Assembly: GCF_002835735.1 (NCBI RefSeq)
Contig: NZ_PISD01000008.1
Location: forward strand, 186,001 to 250,000
DNA: 64,000 bases
Source: Cytobacillus horneckiae
GTDB taxonomy: Bacteria; Bacillota; Bacilli; Bacillales; Cytobacillaceae
Direction of reading: 5' to 3'
Program-made: the position numbers and the translations under genes
Shown here: one piece after another, positions 16,400-25,205 of the stretch
How the letters are laid out: the number at the start of each line of letters is the position of its first letter
How positions within the stretch are numbered: position 1 is the stretch's first letter
The notes under the pieces: model-generated
Seen by the model: the letters and a program-made list of their open reading frames with translations, nothing else
The model's database searches: none
Told to the model about the DNA's origin: nothing

Positions 16400-17081
16400 A
16401 TTTATACCCCATTCCTCTTACTGTTTGAATATAATTTTTAGGTGATTTATTGTTGATTTTTTCTCGTAAATGCTTAATATGCACATCGATTGTTCTGTTT
16501 GAAACCACTTTTTCATCGTTTTCATAAATAAAAGCAAGAATCTGATCTCTTGCTAAAACTTGTCCAGGATGCTGCATGAAAGTTTGAAGAATGATATATT
16601 CAAAATGAGTTAAATCAAGCTTCTCACCGTCAATCCAAGCTTGGCGTTCCGTTAGTTTTATCGTAAATCCTGCAATTCTCAATATCCCGCATCTTGCAGC
16701 AGCTCTCCTTAAAACAGCTTCAATTCTGAACATTAATTCTTCAGGACTAAAGGGCTTAACTACATAATCGTCGACTCCTAGCTTAAAACCATTGATTTTG
16801 TCCTTTTCCGATGCCTTAGCAGTAAGCATGATGATTGGCATATTGCTTTTCATGTCCTCTCTTACCCATCTGCATATTTCTTCACCTGCAATACCTGGAA
16901 TCATGAGGTCAAGTATTAAAATACATGGATGCAGTGTTTCTATTTTTTTCTTTGCTTCCCATCCATCACTTGCTTCAATTACTTCATAGCCGTCTCTTAG
17001 TAAATATATTTTAATTAAATTTCGTACCTTTTGATCGTCTTCGACCACTAGCACAGATTGACTATGCTGATTTTTAACCAT
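16386..17081 (-). CDS. OmpR/PhoB-family response regulator
   Basis: A 231-residue regulator with receiver domain (acidic pair in VVEDD, phosphoacceptor Asp58 in ILDLMIPG, conserved Lys in VVKPF) and C-terminal winged helix (about 130-228, ending GYKF). I use ATG 17081, before which lies AGAGGCG; the longer frame reads into the ccdA end. It is flanked by CcdA (17 bp upstream) and its kinase (14-bp overlap). Its likely targets include this redox operon. Confidence 0.92.
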   Translation of the reverse strand: MVKNQHSQSVLVVEDDQKVRNLIKIYLLRDGYEVIEASDGWEAKKKIETLHPCILILDLMIPGIAGEEICRWVREDMKSNMPIIMLTAKASEKDKINGFKLGVDDYVVKPFSPEELMFRIEAVLRRAAARCGILRIAGFTIKLTERQAWIDGEKLDLTHFEYIILQTFMQHPGQVLARDQILAFIYENDEKVVSNRTIDVHIKHLREKINNKSPKNYIQTVRGMGYKFVAQ

Positions 17082-17097
17082 CTTGCTACGCCTCTTT

Positions 17098-17811
17098 CTA
17101 TAACTGAAATAAACTATATGATGCCAACCAGGCACTTATTTTTTGCATTTGTCCGCTTAATACAAAAAAACCTAGAACAATCATAATCATACCGTTTACA
17201 AACGATAATTTTCCTAAATATTTATTTATCCTTTTGATCGTTTTAAGAGAATAAGAAACAATAATCGAAATGACGAGAAATGGAATAGCCATTCCAAGAG
17301 AGTATGAGCTTAATAGGTAAATGCCTTGATTTAATGTGTCTGAAGAGCTTGCCAACAGCAGGATAGACGAGAGTGCAAGTCCTACACAAGGTGACCAGCC
17401 GGAAGCAAATGCCATTCCGAGTAAAACAGAACTAAACACATTCTTTGTCCCTTGTTTGGTTTCTATTTTTTTTTCCCTCATAAGAAATTTAAATTGGAAA
17501 AGACCTGCCATCTGCAAACCGAAAATAATGATAAGAAAACCTGCAATTTGCATAACAATGATACGGTAATCCATTAATATTTTGCCGATAAAGCTTGCCG
17601 AGGCACCGAGTGCGATAAAGACTAAACTAAAACCGACGATGAAACCAAATGAACGAATATAAAGCCTTTTACGATTTAAAAGTATTTTTCCCTCCTCAAT
17701 TTTTCCACCTGTTAAATGTGTGATATAGGCAGGTAGAAGCGGAAACACACATGGAGAGAAAAAAGATAGTATACCTGCTACTAAGGCGAAAAATATACCA
17801 ATGTCATTCAT
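17098..17811 (-). CDS. ccdA: CcdA-type thiol-disulfide transporter
   Basis: A 237-residue six-helix membrane protein of the DsbD/CcdA family. The two redox cysteines are seen in LSFFSPCVFPLLPAY (first helix) and ASGWSPCVGLALS (fourth helix), each before a proline/glycine-rich turn. It moves electrons from cytoplasmic thioredoxin to extracytoplasmic thiol proteins such as ResA. ATG 17811 follows AAAGGAG by 8 bp, better than an upstream TTG. It is the first gene of the operon and precedes a two-component system, an uncommon arrangement. Confidence 0.9.
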   Translation of the reverse strand: MNDIGIFFALVAGILSFFSPCVFPLLPAYITHLTGGKIEEGKILLNRKRLYIRSFGFIVGFSLVFIALGASASFIGKILMDYRIIVMQIAGFLIIIFGLQMAGLFQFKFLMREKKIETKQGTKNVFSSVLLGMAFASGWSPCVGLALSSILLLASSSDTLNQGIYLLSSYSLGMAIPFLVISIIVSYSLKTIKRINKYLGKLSFVNGMIMIVLGFFVLSGQMQKISAWLASYSLFQL

Positions 17812-18256
17812 AATAACATCTCCTTTATTCAAATAGTTTAATTTTTATTTGTTAAATTTTGATTAAGATAAATCGATAACTTTAGAACATATGAACGAAT
17901 AGAGAAGTGGCATGGGAATGTAGTTAAAGAGTGAGGGGTAAAGAATTTTTGTTACGCTAAGTTGACGAAAGTAATAGGACTTGAATTGGCAGAAGAATGA
18001 CAGCTTATATTAAAGAACCTTGTGTAATAACCAATTCAATACTTACTAAATATTAGGTGTAGGTAAAATGAATAGGAATTTTATTTAATAGAAAGCAACG
18101 GTAAAAAATTTAAGTTTTCTAATAAAAAGGAAGATTCTATTTAAAAATTTATTTATAATAGAAGAGGTGTTTAGTTTCTTTATCAAAAACCTGCAAATTT
18201 ACTATAAAGAAAATGAATCTTTCATTTTTGTATTTTTTTAAAACTAAATATATATG
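17812..18256. other. Long divergent intergenic region
   Basis: About 440 bp of AT-rich DNA separates the leftward ccdA start from the rightward cobalamin riboswitch. It must hold both promoters. No coding frame is visible. Confidence 0.4.
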
Positions 18257-18450
18257 GAAATAGGTGCACGATAGAAGGAATGAAAAAGCTTTTATCTGCA
18301 TAATAGGGAAGTTCGGTTAGATACCGACACGGACTCGCCACTGTAATGGGGATCAGTAAAATCATGCTGAAAACTTTCAGAAAAACCACTGGGTTATACC
18401 TGGGAAGGTCTGTAAGTGAATGCCTCTAGTCAGGAGACCTGCCTATTTTA
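18257..18450 (+). promoter_or_regulatory. Cobalamin (B12) riboswitch
   Basis: The conserved blocks are plain: AATAGGGAAGTTCGG, ACGGACTCGCCACTGTAA, CCACTGG, GGGAAGG and the B12 box AGTCAGGAGACCTGCC. Outer stem P1 pairs AAATAGGTGCA with TGCCTATTT. An antiterminator-like CACCGT/ACGG region and a strong terminator at 18568 follow, so with adenosylcobalamin the ABC transporter behind it should be switched off. Confidence 0.96.
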
Positions 18451-18567
18451 ACATCACCGTTAGACCTACGGGATTTAGGGAGGTGGTTAGGATGCTCAAT
18501 GTAAATGATTTTAATTCTATGTCTCATTGTTGATATGGTGATTTTTAGTCATTCATTAACTTATTAA

Positions 18568-18617
18568 AAAAAGCATTTCTGACCCATATACCGGTCAGGA
18601 ATGCTTTTTTATTTTTT
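18568..18617 (+). terminator. Regulatory terminator of the B12 riboswitch
   Basis: AAGCATTTCTGACC (18571-18584) and GGTCAGGAATGCTT (18593-18606) pair with one G-U/mismatch, followed by TTTTTTATTTTTT. It ends 24 bp before the first gene of the transporter operon. Confidence 0.92.
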
Positions 18618-18640
18618 ACATAAAATTGGAGGTTTTCGAT

Positions 18641-20191
18641 TTGGAGAAAAAAAGTCAACAAAATTACTCCTTGGTTTTCTATGTGGTTTTTTGTAGTCTT
18701 GTTTTCATTCTAGCTGGATGCTCTGGGATGGAAAAGCAAGAATCTGGAGGTGGGGCAACTGACAATAATGTAACTCTTGCTTTTCCATGGAGCCCGACCA
18801 GTCTTGATCCGCATGGAATTGATAGCTGGGAAATCATGCGTTCAGGAACAGGGGAAACATTAGTGAAATTAAATGAAGACTTGGAGCCTACTCCTTGGCT
18901 GGCAAAAGCCTGGAAACAAGAAAATGAGACAACGTGGGTCTTCCAGTTAGAGGAAAGTGTAAGTTTCCACAATGGAAAAGCAATGAATGCTGCAAGTGTG
19001 ATTGAATCATTGAAGAGGTCCTTAGAAAAGGATCAAAAAGCGATAGATTTATTACAAGTAGAATCAATGGAGCCACTTTCTGAAAATGAATTAAAAATTG
19101 TTACGAAACAGCCTAATGCTGCTTTAATAGCACATTTGGCAGACCCTTCTACAATCATCGTAGATGTGTCGACTATTGAAGATAAAAACAACTATCCTGC
19201 ACTTACAGGAGCATTTCAATTTAAGCAATTTAACAAAGATGAATCCCTTGTAGTTGAGAGATATAAAGATTATTGGGGAGAAAAAGCCATACTTTCAGAA
19301 ATAACAATCAAATTTATACCAGATGGGAATACACGGTTAATGGCATTGCAGTCTGGGGATGTTGATGCAGCAACCGATATTTCTATTGATAATATTCCTA
19401 TTTTAGAGAAGGACGAGAAATTCGCTGTATTGACGGCAGAGTCACTACGCACACATATGTTGCTTTTTAATATGCGCTCACCTCTATTTAAGGATATAGC
19501 TCTTCGGAAAGTTATTGATCAGTCCATTCCGCGTGAAAATATAGTCCAATCGATTATGTTGGAGCAAGGGACGGAAGCAAAGAGCCCATTTCCAGAAATA
19601 TTACCATTCGGTAAAGTTCTAGAAAATGCACCTAATGAGACTATTGAACAATTAATGACTCAGGAAGGATGGGAAAAAAACTCAGATGAGATGTGGCAAA
19701 AGGAAGGAAAACCCTTTGAAGTGAACCTACTCACCTTTCCGCAACGACCAGAATTAACAGTAATGGCAGAAATTATTCAAAGTGAACTATTGAATGAAGG
19801 GATAAAAGCAAATATTAGCCAAGTGGAGAATATCGATGAGGCGCTAGCGAATGATGAATGGGATCTATCTATGTATAGTATGTTGACAGCACACACAGGC
19901 GATCCCCAATATTTCCTTAATATATTTTATCAATCTGATAGCGAATCAAATGTTAGTTACTATGATTCGCCAACGATTGATGGAATGATAGATGAATTAA
20001 ATCGAACAAGCGAAAGCGCAAAGCGGAATCAGTTAGCTTTAAAAATACAAGAAGTTATTCATACTGATCTACCTCAGTCATTTATTGTTCATCCAAAAAC
20101 AGTCTTTGCTGTAAGAAAAGAAGTCAAAGGATTTACGCCTCACCCAATAGAGTACTATTATATTCATTCCAAAATTGATGTGAATGAGTGA
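18641..20191 (+). CDS. Nik/Opp-type ABC transporter substrate-binding lipoprotein, B12-regulated (predicted cobalt uptake)
   Basis: A 516-residue SBP of the peptide/nickel family. TTG 18641 follows TTGGAGG; an earlier TTG overlaps that ribosome site. The signal peptide ends in the lipobox ILAGC (Cys27). The core shows the family start WSPTSLDPHGIDSWE and the FHNGKAMNAASV element. It captures a metal or metal chelate outside the membrane and passes it to the two permeases encoded next. Control by a cobalamin riboswitch makes cobalt the most likely cargo; nickel or a cobalt-chelate is possible. Confidence 0.9.
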   Translation: MEKKSQQNYSLVFYVVFCSLVFILAGCSGMEKQESGGGATDNNVTLAFPWSPTSLDPHGIDSWEIMRSGTGETLVKLNEDLEPTPWLAKAWKQENETTWVFQLEESVSFHNGKAMNAASVIESLKRSLEKDQKAIDLLQVESMEPLSENELKIVTKQPNAALIAHLADPSTIIVDVSTIEDKNNYPALTGAFQFKQFNKDESLVVERYKDYWGEKAILSEITIKFIPDGNTRLMALQSGDVDAATDISIDNIPILEKDEKFAVLTAESLRTHMLLFNMRSPLFKDIALRKVIDQSIPRENIVQSIMLEQGTEAKSPFPEILPFGKVLENAPNETIEQLMTQEGWEKNSDEMWQKEGKPFEVNLLTFPQRPELTVMAEIIQSELLNEGIKANISQVENIDEALANDEWDLSMYSMLTAHTGDPQYFLNIFYQSDSESNVSYYDSPTIDGMIDELNRTSESAKRNQLALKIQEVIHTDLPQSFIVHPKTVFAVRKEVKGFTPHPIEYYYIHSKIDVNE

Positions 20192-20199
20192 GATAGGAT

Positions 20200-21129
20200 A
20201 TGATACGTTTTTGTTTAGAACGTTTGGCACAATTGATTATAGTCTTCTTTTTTGTCACTACTCTTACCTTTTTACTTTTAAGGTTGGCTCCGGGCGATCC
20301 GGCGTATATATTGCTGACTACACACGATGTACCTGCTTCTGAAGAAGCATTGAATGCTTTGCGAAAAGAGCTGGGATTGGCAGAATCGTTATGGAGTCAA
20401 TATTTTCAGTGGATAACAGATGCATTTACTTGGCAATGGGGAACATCTTATGTTTCGAAAGAACTTGTTGTCGAAGAGTTATTCAGGAGAATACCTGCAA
20501 CTATAGAACTTGCAACCGCTGGATTGGTCGTAATGATAGCAGTTACCTTAATCATGGGAATATCAACTGCTATTTATTCGCATGGGTTACTTAATCAAGT
20601 AGGAAAGCTCATGGCTCTATTAGGATCTTCTATCCCCACATTCTGGCTTGGATTCTTATTAATTTATTTTTTTTCGGTTCAATATGGATGGCTTCCTTCG
20701 ATGGGGCGCGGTACTGTAAAACATCTATTCTTACCAGCAATCACCCTTGGCTTAGGCTTGGGGTCTATGTATGCACGTGTATTACGCACCAATATGCTTG
20801 AAGTGATGAATCAGCCTTTTATAAAAGCAGCTATGGCGAGAGGGTTGTCCAAGAAACGTATTTTCATATTTCAAGTCTTTAAACACGCCTTTTTGCCTGT
20901 TGTGACGATGTTGGGTACTAGCTTTGCGTTTATGCTAGGTGGAAGTATTATTGTAGAGGAAATCTTTTCGTGGCCTGGTTTAGGGAAATATATTGTTGAG
21001 GCTATTAATATGAGAGACTATCCTGTTATACAAGGCTATGTCATGCTCACTACTTTCATATTTGTAGCTATTCATAATGTCGTTGATATGATTTATGTAT
21101 GGTTAGACCCGAGATTAAGAGTTAGCTAG
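20200..21129 (+). CDS. ABC transporter permease, NikB/DppB type
   Basis: A 309-residue inner-membrane permease with six predicted helices. The N-terminal helix plus RLAPGDPAYILL is the DppB/NikB signature, and the EAA coupling loop reads KAAMARGLSKKRIF near residues 207-221. It lies 8 bp after the binding-protein gene and 9 bp before the second permease, within the B12-controlled operon. It forms the channel with NikC-type permease below. Confidence 0.93.
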   Translation: MIRFCLERLAQLIIVFFFVTTLTFLLLRLAPGDPAYILLTTHDVPASEEALNALRKELGLAESLWSQYFQWITDAFTWQWGTSYVSKELVVEELFRRIPATIELATAGLVVMIAVTLIMGISTAIYSHGLLNQVGKLMALLGSSIPTFWLGFLLIYFFSVQYGWLPSMGRGTVKHLFLPAITLGLGLGSMYARVLRTNMLEVMNQPFIKAAMARGLSKKRIFIFQVFKHAFLPVVTMLGTSFAFMLGGSIIVEEIFSWPGLGKYIVEAINMRDYPVIQGYVMLTTFIFVAIHNVVDMIYVWLDPRLRVS

Positions 21130-21138
21130 GGGGAGCAT

Positions 21139-22008
21139 TTGATGAAAAAAATATCTTATTCATTAAATATAAGCATACTTTTGGGGAGTAGCTTACTGAT
21201 AGCAATCGTTTTAATCGGTCTTTTCGCACCGTTGTTTTCTCCTCACGACCCTTTAGCAGTAAATCTGTCAAATAGGCTGACATTTCCTAGCTGGAACTAT
21301 CCCTTTGGAACAGATCATTTAGGACGCTGTATCTTATCGCGAATTATTCATGGAATTAGGGTTAGTGTAGCATGTGCGTTTCTTATTATGATCTTTACAT
21401 TCGCCATCAGCCTTCCAATTGGCTTTTTAACAGGGTATTGGCGCGGGAGGACGGACCATCTTATTATGCGATCGATTGATGGGATTCTTGCAATTCCAGA
21501 ATTTGTCCTTACAATAACCATCGTAGGATTACTAGGTCCAGGATTCTTTAACATGATGATTGCCATTACTATGGTTCGCTGGACAAATTATGTTCGGCTC
21601 ATTCGCAGCCTTGTTTTAAAAAGTTGTGAGGAAGACTATATACGATCAGCTCGGATGTCAGGGAACTCGCATCTGCGAATTATGAAACGTTATGTTTTTC
21701 CTGACGTTTTTCCGTCTCTATTTGTTTTTGGAGCATTGGATATGGGGAAGATTGTTCTTTTAATGGCGGGACTTTCTTTTTTAGGTTTGGGTACACAGCC
21801 GCCGACACCGGAATGGGGAGTGATGCTGCATGATGCAACCGCATATTTTCAAATTGCTCCGCATGTGATGATTTTCCCTGGTTTAGCTATATTATTTTTT
21901 GTTTTAGGCTGTCAGTTAATTAGTGAGCGGTATAGAAAATTAAATAGTGCTCCTTTAAAAGAGGTGAACGATGAGGACAACATTCATAAATCCTATATTA
22001 AGTGTTGA
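21139..22008 (+). CDS. ABC transporter permease, NikC/DppC type
   Basis: A 289-residue permease with about six helices; the segment PFGTDHLGRCILSRIIHG is the DppC/NikC hallmark, and the EAA loop reads IRSARMSGNSHLRIM. ATG 21139 follows AGGGGGAG. Its last 38 bp overlap the next ATPase gene, showing tight translational coupling. Confidence 0.93.
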   Translation: MMKKISYSLNISILLGSSLLIAIVLIGLFAPLFSPHDPLAVNLSNRLTFPSWNYPFGTDHLGRCILSRIIHGIRVSVACAFLIMIFTFAISLPIGFLTGYWRGRTDHLIMRSIDGILAIPEFVLTITIVGLLGPGFFNMMIAITMVRWTNYVRLIRSLVLKSCEEDYIRSARMSGNSHLRIMKRYVFPDVFPSLFVFGALDMGKIVLLMAGLSFLGLGTQPPTPEWGVMLHDATAYFQIAPHVMIFPGLAILFFVLGCQLISERYRKLNSAPLKEVNDEDNIHKSYIKC

Positions 22009-22693
22009 ACAATTAGAAATTTCCTCTCATGTTATGGAAAAGCCCAGTCCTATTGTTAAGGATGTAACGTTTCAATTATATTCTGGAGAAATGCTTGCAC
22101 TGACAGGCCCAAGTGGATGTGGGAAAAGCTTAACTGCGCAAGCAGTTGTTGGATTGTTAGAAAGGGAGTGCAAAGTAACGTATGGAAACATTTATTATAA
22201 AAGTGAAAACATTCTAGATTATGATGTGAAGAGCTGGCAGATGCTCAGACGTTCGGACATTGCTTTGCTTATCCAACATTCCTTAAATGGATTAAACCCT
22301 ATCCGTACGGTTAAAAAACAGATGGTAGAAACAATGAATCAAAACAAGAAATGGCCGAGAAAAGAGGGAAATATTTATTTGCATTCTATTTTGCATCAAG
22401 TTGGTTTTTCAGATCCGGACGATATCTTGTCCGCGTATCCGTTTGAATTAAGTGGAGGCATGCGGCAAAGGGTATTGTTAGCGATGATGATAAGCTTAAA
22501 GCCTAAAATTTTAATTGCTGACGAACCAACCACAGCCCTTGATGTCATAAATAGAGAAAAGGTACTGACCTTATTAAAAGAGCTGCAATACAAATTTGAG
22601 ATGGCCATTTTACTTATTTCTCATGATTATGAAAATATAAATAAGTATGCAGACCGTGTAATTAAGATGGATCAAGGGGGAAGCATTATTTGA
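21971..22693 (+). CDS. ABC transporter ATP-binding protein, NikD type
   Basis: A 240-residue ATPase: Walker A GPSGCGKS, signature LSGGMRQR, Walker B ILIADEPTTALD and the H-loop LISHDYEN. It lacks the C-terminal oligopeptide-binding extension found in longer OppD proteins, which suits NikD. ATG 21971 lies inside the end of the permease gene after GAGGTGAACG, a 38-bp overlap. It pairs with the following ATPase to power uptake. Confidence 0.92.
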   Translation: MRTTFINPILSVEQLEISSHVMEKPSPIVKDVTFQLYSGEMLALTGPSGCGKSLTAQAVVGLLERECKVTYGNIYYKSENILDYDVKSWQMLRRSDIALLIQHSLNGLNPIRTVKKQMVETMNQNKKWPRKEGNIYLHSILHQVGFSDPDDILSAYPFELSGGMRQRVLLAMMISLKPKILIADEPTTALDVINREKVLTLLKELQYKFEMAILLISHDYENINKYADRVIKMDQGGSII

Positions 22694-23466
22694 TGTTACT
22701 CGAATTACGAAATGTAACAAAAGAATACCCATTAAGAGCTAGGTCATTATTTAAACCAAGGCCTTGCCATACAGCTGTCAAACAAATTAATTTGCAAATA
22801 AAAAAAGGAGAATGTGTTGGATTAGTTGGTGAAAGCGGAAGCGGGAAAAGCACAATAGCAAAATTAATAATGAAAATGGAGTCCGTCACAACTGGGCAAA
22901 TTATCCTCAGCGGCCACCCGATTCATGAAAGGAATATGAAAGATTTAAAGTTGTACAAGCATATACAGTTAGTATTTCAGGATTCATCTTCCTCTTTGCA
23001 TCCAAAAATGAAAGTGAGGCAAATATTAGCTGAACCACTTTGTAATTATTTTTCACTAGAAAACGCTATGCTGGAAGCATCCATTCAAGAATTACTTATG
23101 CTAGTTAAACTCGACGCTTCTCTCTTAAACAGATATCCTCATCAATTAAGTGGTGGGCAAAAGCAGCGTGTATGCATTGCGAAAGCATTAGCTGTCAAAC
23201 CGGAGATCATTATATTTGACGAATCAATTGCCAGCTTGGATCAGCATTCACAAATAGAAATCATAAATATGCTGAAACTTATTAAACAAAAACAAAAAAT
23301 ATCTTATTTATTTATTACTCATGACCTTAAATCGACACAAAAACTTTGTGATCGAGTGATGGTCATCTATCAAGGCGAGATTGTAGAAGCTTTTAGCAGC
23401 ATGGACAGTCACCAATTCAGCCATCCATATACTCGCCTACTATTTCAAGATTTTGAAGCAAAATAA
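22693..23466 (+). CDS. ABC transporter ATP-binding protein, NikE type
   Basis: A 257-residue ATPase: Walker A GESGSGKST, signature LSGGQKQR, Walker B IIIFDESIASLD, where Glu-Ser replaces the usual Glu-Pro. I take ATG 22693, which shares one base with the stop of the preceding gene (TGATG); a TTG three bases earlier is possible. Last gene of the B12-controlled five-gene operon; no cobalt-specific accessory gene follows. Confidence 0.92.
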   Translation: MLLELRNVTKEYPLRARSLFKPRPCHTAVKQINLQIKKGECVGLVGESGSGKSTIAKLIMKMESVTTGQIILSGHPIHERNMKDLKLYKHIQLVFQDSSSSLHPKMKVRQILAEPLCNYFSLENAMLEASIQELLMLVKLDASLLNRYPHQLSGGQKQRVCIAKALAVKPEIIIFDESIASLDQHSQIEIINMLKLIKQKQKISYLFITHDLKSTQKLCDRVMVIYQGEIVEAFSSMDSHQFSHPYTRLLFQDFEAK

Positions 23467-23860
23467 TCATTCACTTTATACTTTTGAGGTAAGATAAAGG
23501 AGAGTGCTATATTAACAGGAGGATATATTAACGTATTATATAGGCATATAAAGCTGATAGTTGCAGTGCCTTCTGCAACCTTGTTTACTCGATTTGAAGT
23601 CTAATTTAAATTGCATTACCCAATTGTGGACTTTCGATGGTGGAAATTAGAATGTTTAAACAAAAAGCAAAAGCTTGCTTATTTCCGGAAAAATGAAAGA
23701 AATGTATAAATTATTTAAGTGTATTCTTAACAATTGAAGTTTACACGAACCAAAACGAGTCTTTTCTTTGCGATAATGATGATATATTTAATAAATAAAG
23801 TGAGCTCAAATTATAAAATAATGTTACAGTTAGAGAGAATATTTTAAAAGTGAGTAGGCG
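23467..23860. other. Intergenic region with weak hairpin
   Basis: GTTGCAG/CTGCAAC at 23560-23579 is a 7-bp stem followed by CTTGTTT, a weak candidate terminator for the transporter operon. Nothing else is recognisable before the SET-domain gene. Confidence 0.4.
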
Positions 23861-24244
23861 ATGAATATGCTTGAGGTTAAGACATCTTTACTAAGTGATG
23901 GAAAATTCAATAGAGGGGTATTTGCTATTTGTGATTTCAAAAAAGGCGAGCTTTTACATGAAGCGCCTGTAATCTCTTATCCAAATGAACAGCATCAATA
24001 TATTGAACAAACGATACTAGCTGATTATGCTTTTGAGTATGGGCTTGACCAATCTGCCATCCTTCTTGGCTATGGAATGTTGTTTAATCATTCTTATGAG
24101 CCTAATGCTACTTATGAGATTAATTTTGACAATCACACATTTGACTTCTATGCGTTCACAGATATAAAAGCCGGAGATGAAATATTAATCAATTATAATG
24201 GCGATGTTGATGACAAAGAGCGACTGTGGTTTATTCAGGATTAA
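23861..24244 (+). CDS. Small SET-domain protein (127 aa)
   Basis: A compact 127-residue protein that is all SET domain: the N-terminal GRGV-like element appears as FNRGVFAICDFKKGE, the catalytic pseudoknot core as GMLFNHSYEPNATYE and the closing element as DIKAGDEILINYNG. SET proteins are lysine methyltransferases; small bacterial versions of this size are known but their substrates are mostly undefined. The family Asn-His pair (NHS) and the Tyr of INYNG are present, so activity is plausible. ATG 23861 or 23867 could be the start. It is monocistronic and ends before a hairpin terminator. Confidence 0.85.
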   Translation: MNMLEVKTSLLSDGKFNRGVFAICDFKKGELLHEAPVISYPNEQHQYIEQTILADYAFEYGLDQSAILLGYGMLFNHSYEPNATYEINFDNHTFDFYAFTDIKAGDEILINYNGDVDDKERLWFIQD

Positions 24245-24614
24245 AAAAGAAAAGCGTGTTTCCTAATCAAGTGTTCATAGAAATCCAAACTGGAACCAAA
24301 AATTGAGTGGGAAAAAGAAAAAAATGGTCCCAGTTATCCAAACTGGAACATTGCTTGTGCCAGACGATTACAAGGCATGTTCAAAATGCATATGTATGGA
24401 TATAATTTTTCATAGATGAACCTAAATTAGTTCATTGAAATATTCAGTAAAACACCCTTTCAATTATTTGGAAGGGCATTTTTTTTACAATGGGAATTCA
24501 ATTGAATCGTGTGAAAAAAGTGTGTTTGGTGTTATTTTTTGTAAAAGGAGGTTAGTTAAACAATAAATTCGTTAAACTAACCAGTTTCTTCATTCATGTA
24601 ATCGGAAAGGATTT
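24245..24614. other. Intergenic region with direct repeat
   Basis: A 14-bp direct repeat ATCCAAACTGGAAC occurs at 24283-24296 and 24336-24349. The second copy also forms a small hairpin with the CCAGTT before it. No gene is visible; a terminator lies at 24454. Confidence 0.4.
24454..24486 (+). terminator. Intrinsic terminator downstream of the SET gene
   Basis: CCCTTTC and GAAGGG form a short stem with loop AATTATTTG, followed by ATTTTTTTT. It is about 210 bp after the SET stop codon. Confidence 0.7.
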
Positions 24615-24790
24615 TTAATCCTTAGTTAGATCTTCTAATGAGCTAGTAGAAGACAGTGCAATACGAAGGAATTTATCAGATATAGTTTTTCCGCTTAAAA
24701 AACGATTAGAGTGTTTGTAAAGGTCAGTCTCAATCTCAACTTCTTATAGGGTACCATCGATAGAAACTCCAAGGGTGTCCGAATATATCT
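24615..24790 (-). pseudogene. Unidentified gene remnant on the minus strand
   Basis: Read leftward, the DNA gives a coding-like stretch EVEIETDLYKHSNRFLSGK and on to a TAA at 24615-24617, with one internal stop near 24735 in front of it and GVSIDGT before that. There is no start codon with a ribosome site. I cannot name the family; it looks like the end of a decayed gene next to another decayed gene. Confidence 0.3.
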
Positions 24791-24833
24791 GTAAGTAAAT
24801 ATTTATTGGAAATTTTGTTGGTTAATTCTGTAA

Positions 24834-25149
24834 GCTCTTGAAAATGATCCTTATGCCCGTTCACTAGGGATAGAATTAACTAGTTTTGAAGCTGGTTGCA
24901 CTAGGCAACCATATGGTAAATGCTTATGGCACTGTGCATTAGCTGACCATGCTTGTAATGCTTATGGTAAAATCTCATTAGGACTTTCAACTACTATCCA
25001 ATTTATTGAATCTGCGAAGCCTAGAGTTTCAATTATAGCTAAAGCTACATAAGAGGAATTTCAGAACAGGTTACTATTGTATGACCTTTTTCAAAGATAA
25101 AAACTTGATTGCATCAATAGATGCGATCACTTATAGGAAGACTCAATAA
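24834..25149 (+). pseudogene. Decayed PaaI-type hotdog thioesterase
   Basis: Pieces of one hotdog-fold acyl-CoA thioesterase lie in order but in different frames: DPYARSLGIELTSFEAG (24843 on, frame of 24834), HMVNAYGTVH (frame shifted by one, 24910-24939), ALADHACNAYGKISLGLS then TTIQFIESAKP (original frame), and finally FRTGYYCMTFFKDKNLIAS to a TAA at 25147 (shifted again). The conserved GTVHGG is broken exactly where the frame returns, with the GG lost, so at least three indels occurred. No start codon is left. This is a real relic rather than a sequencing slip. Confidence 0.8.
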
Positions 25150-25205
25150 CTCTATGAAAAAGGAGAAAAATAAAGTATTGATTATCAATAGTGGGAGGGT
25201 TTTAA

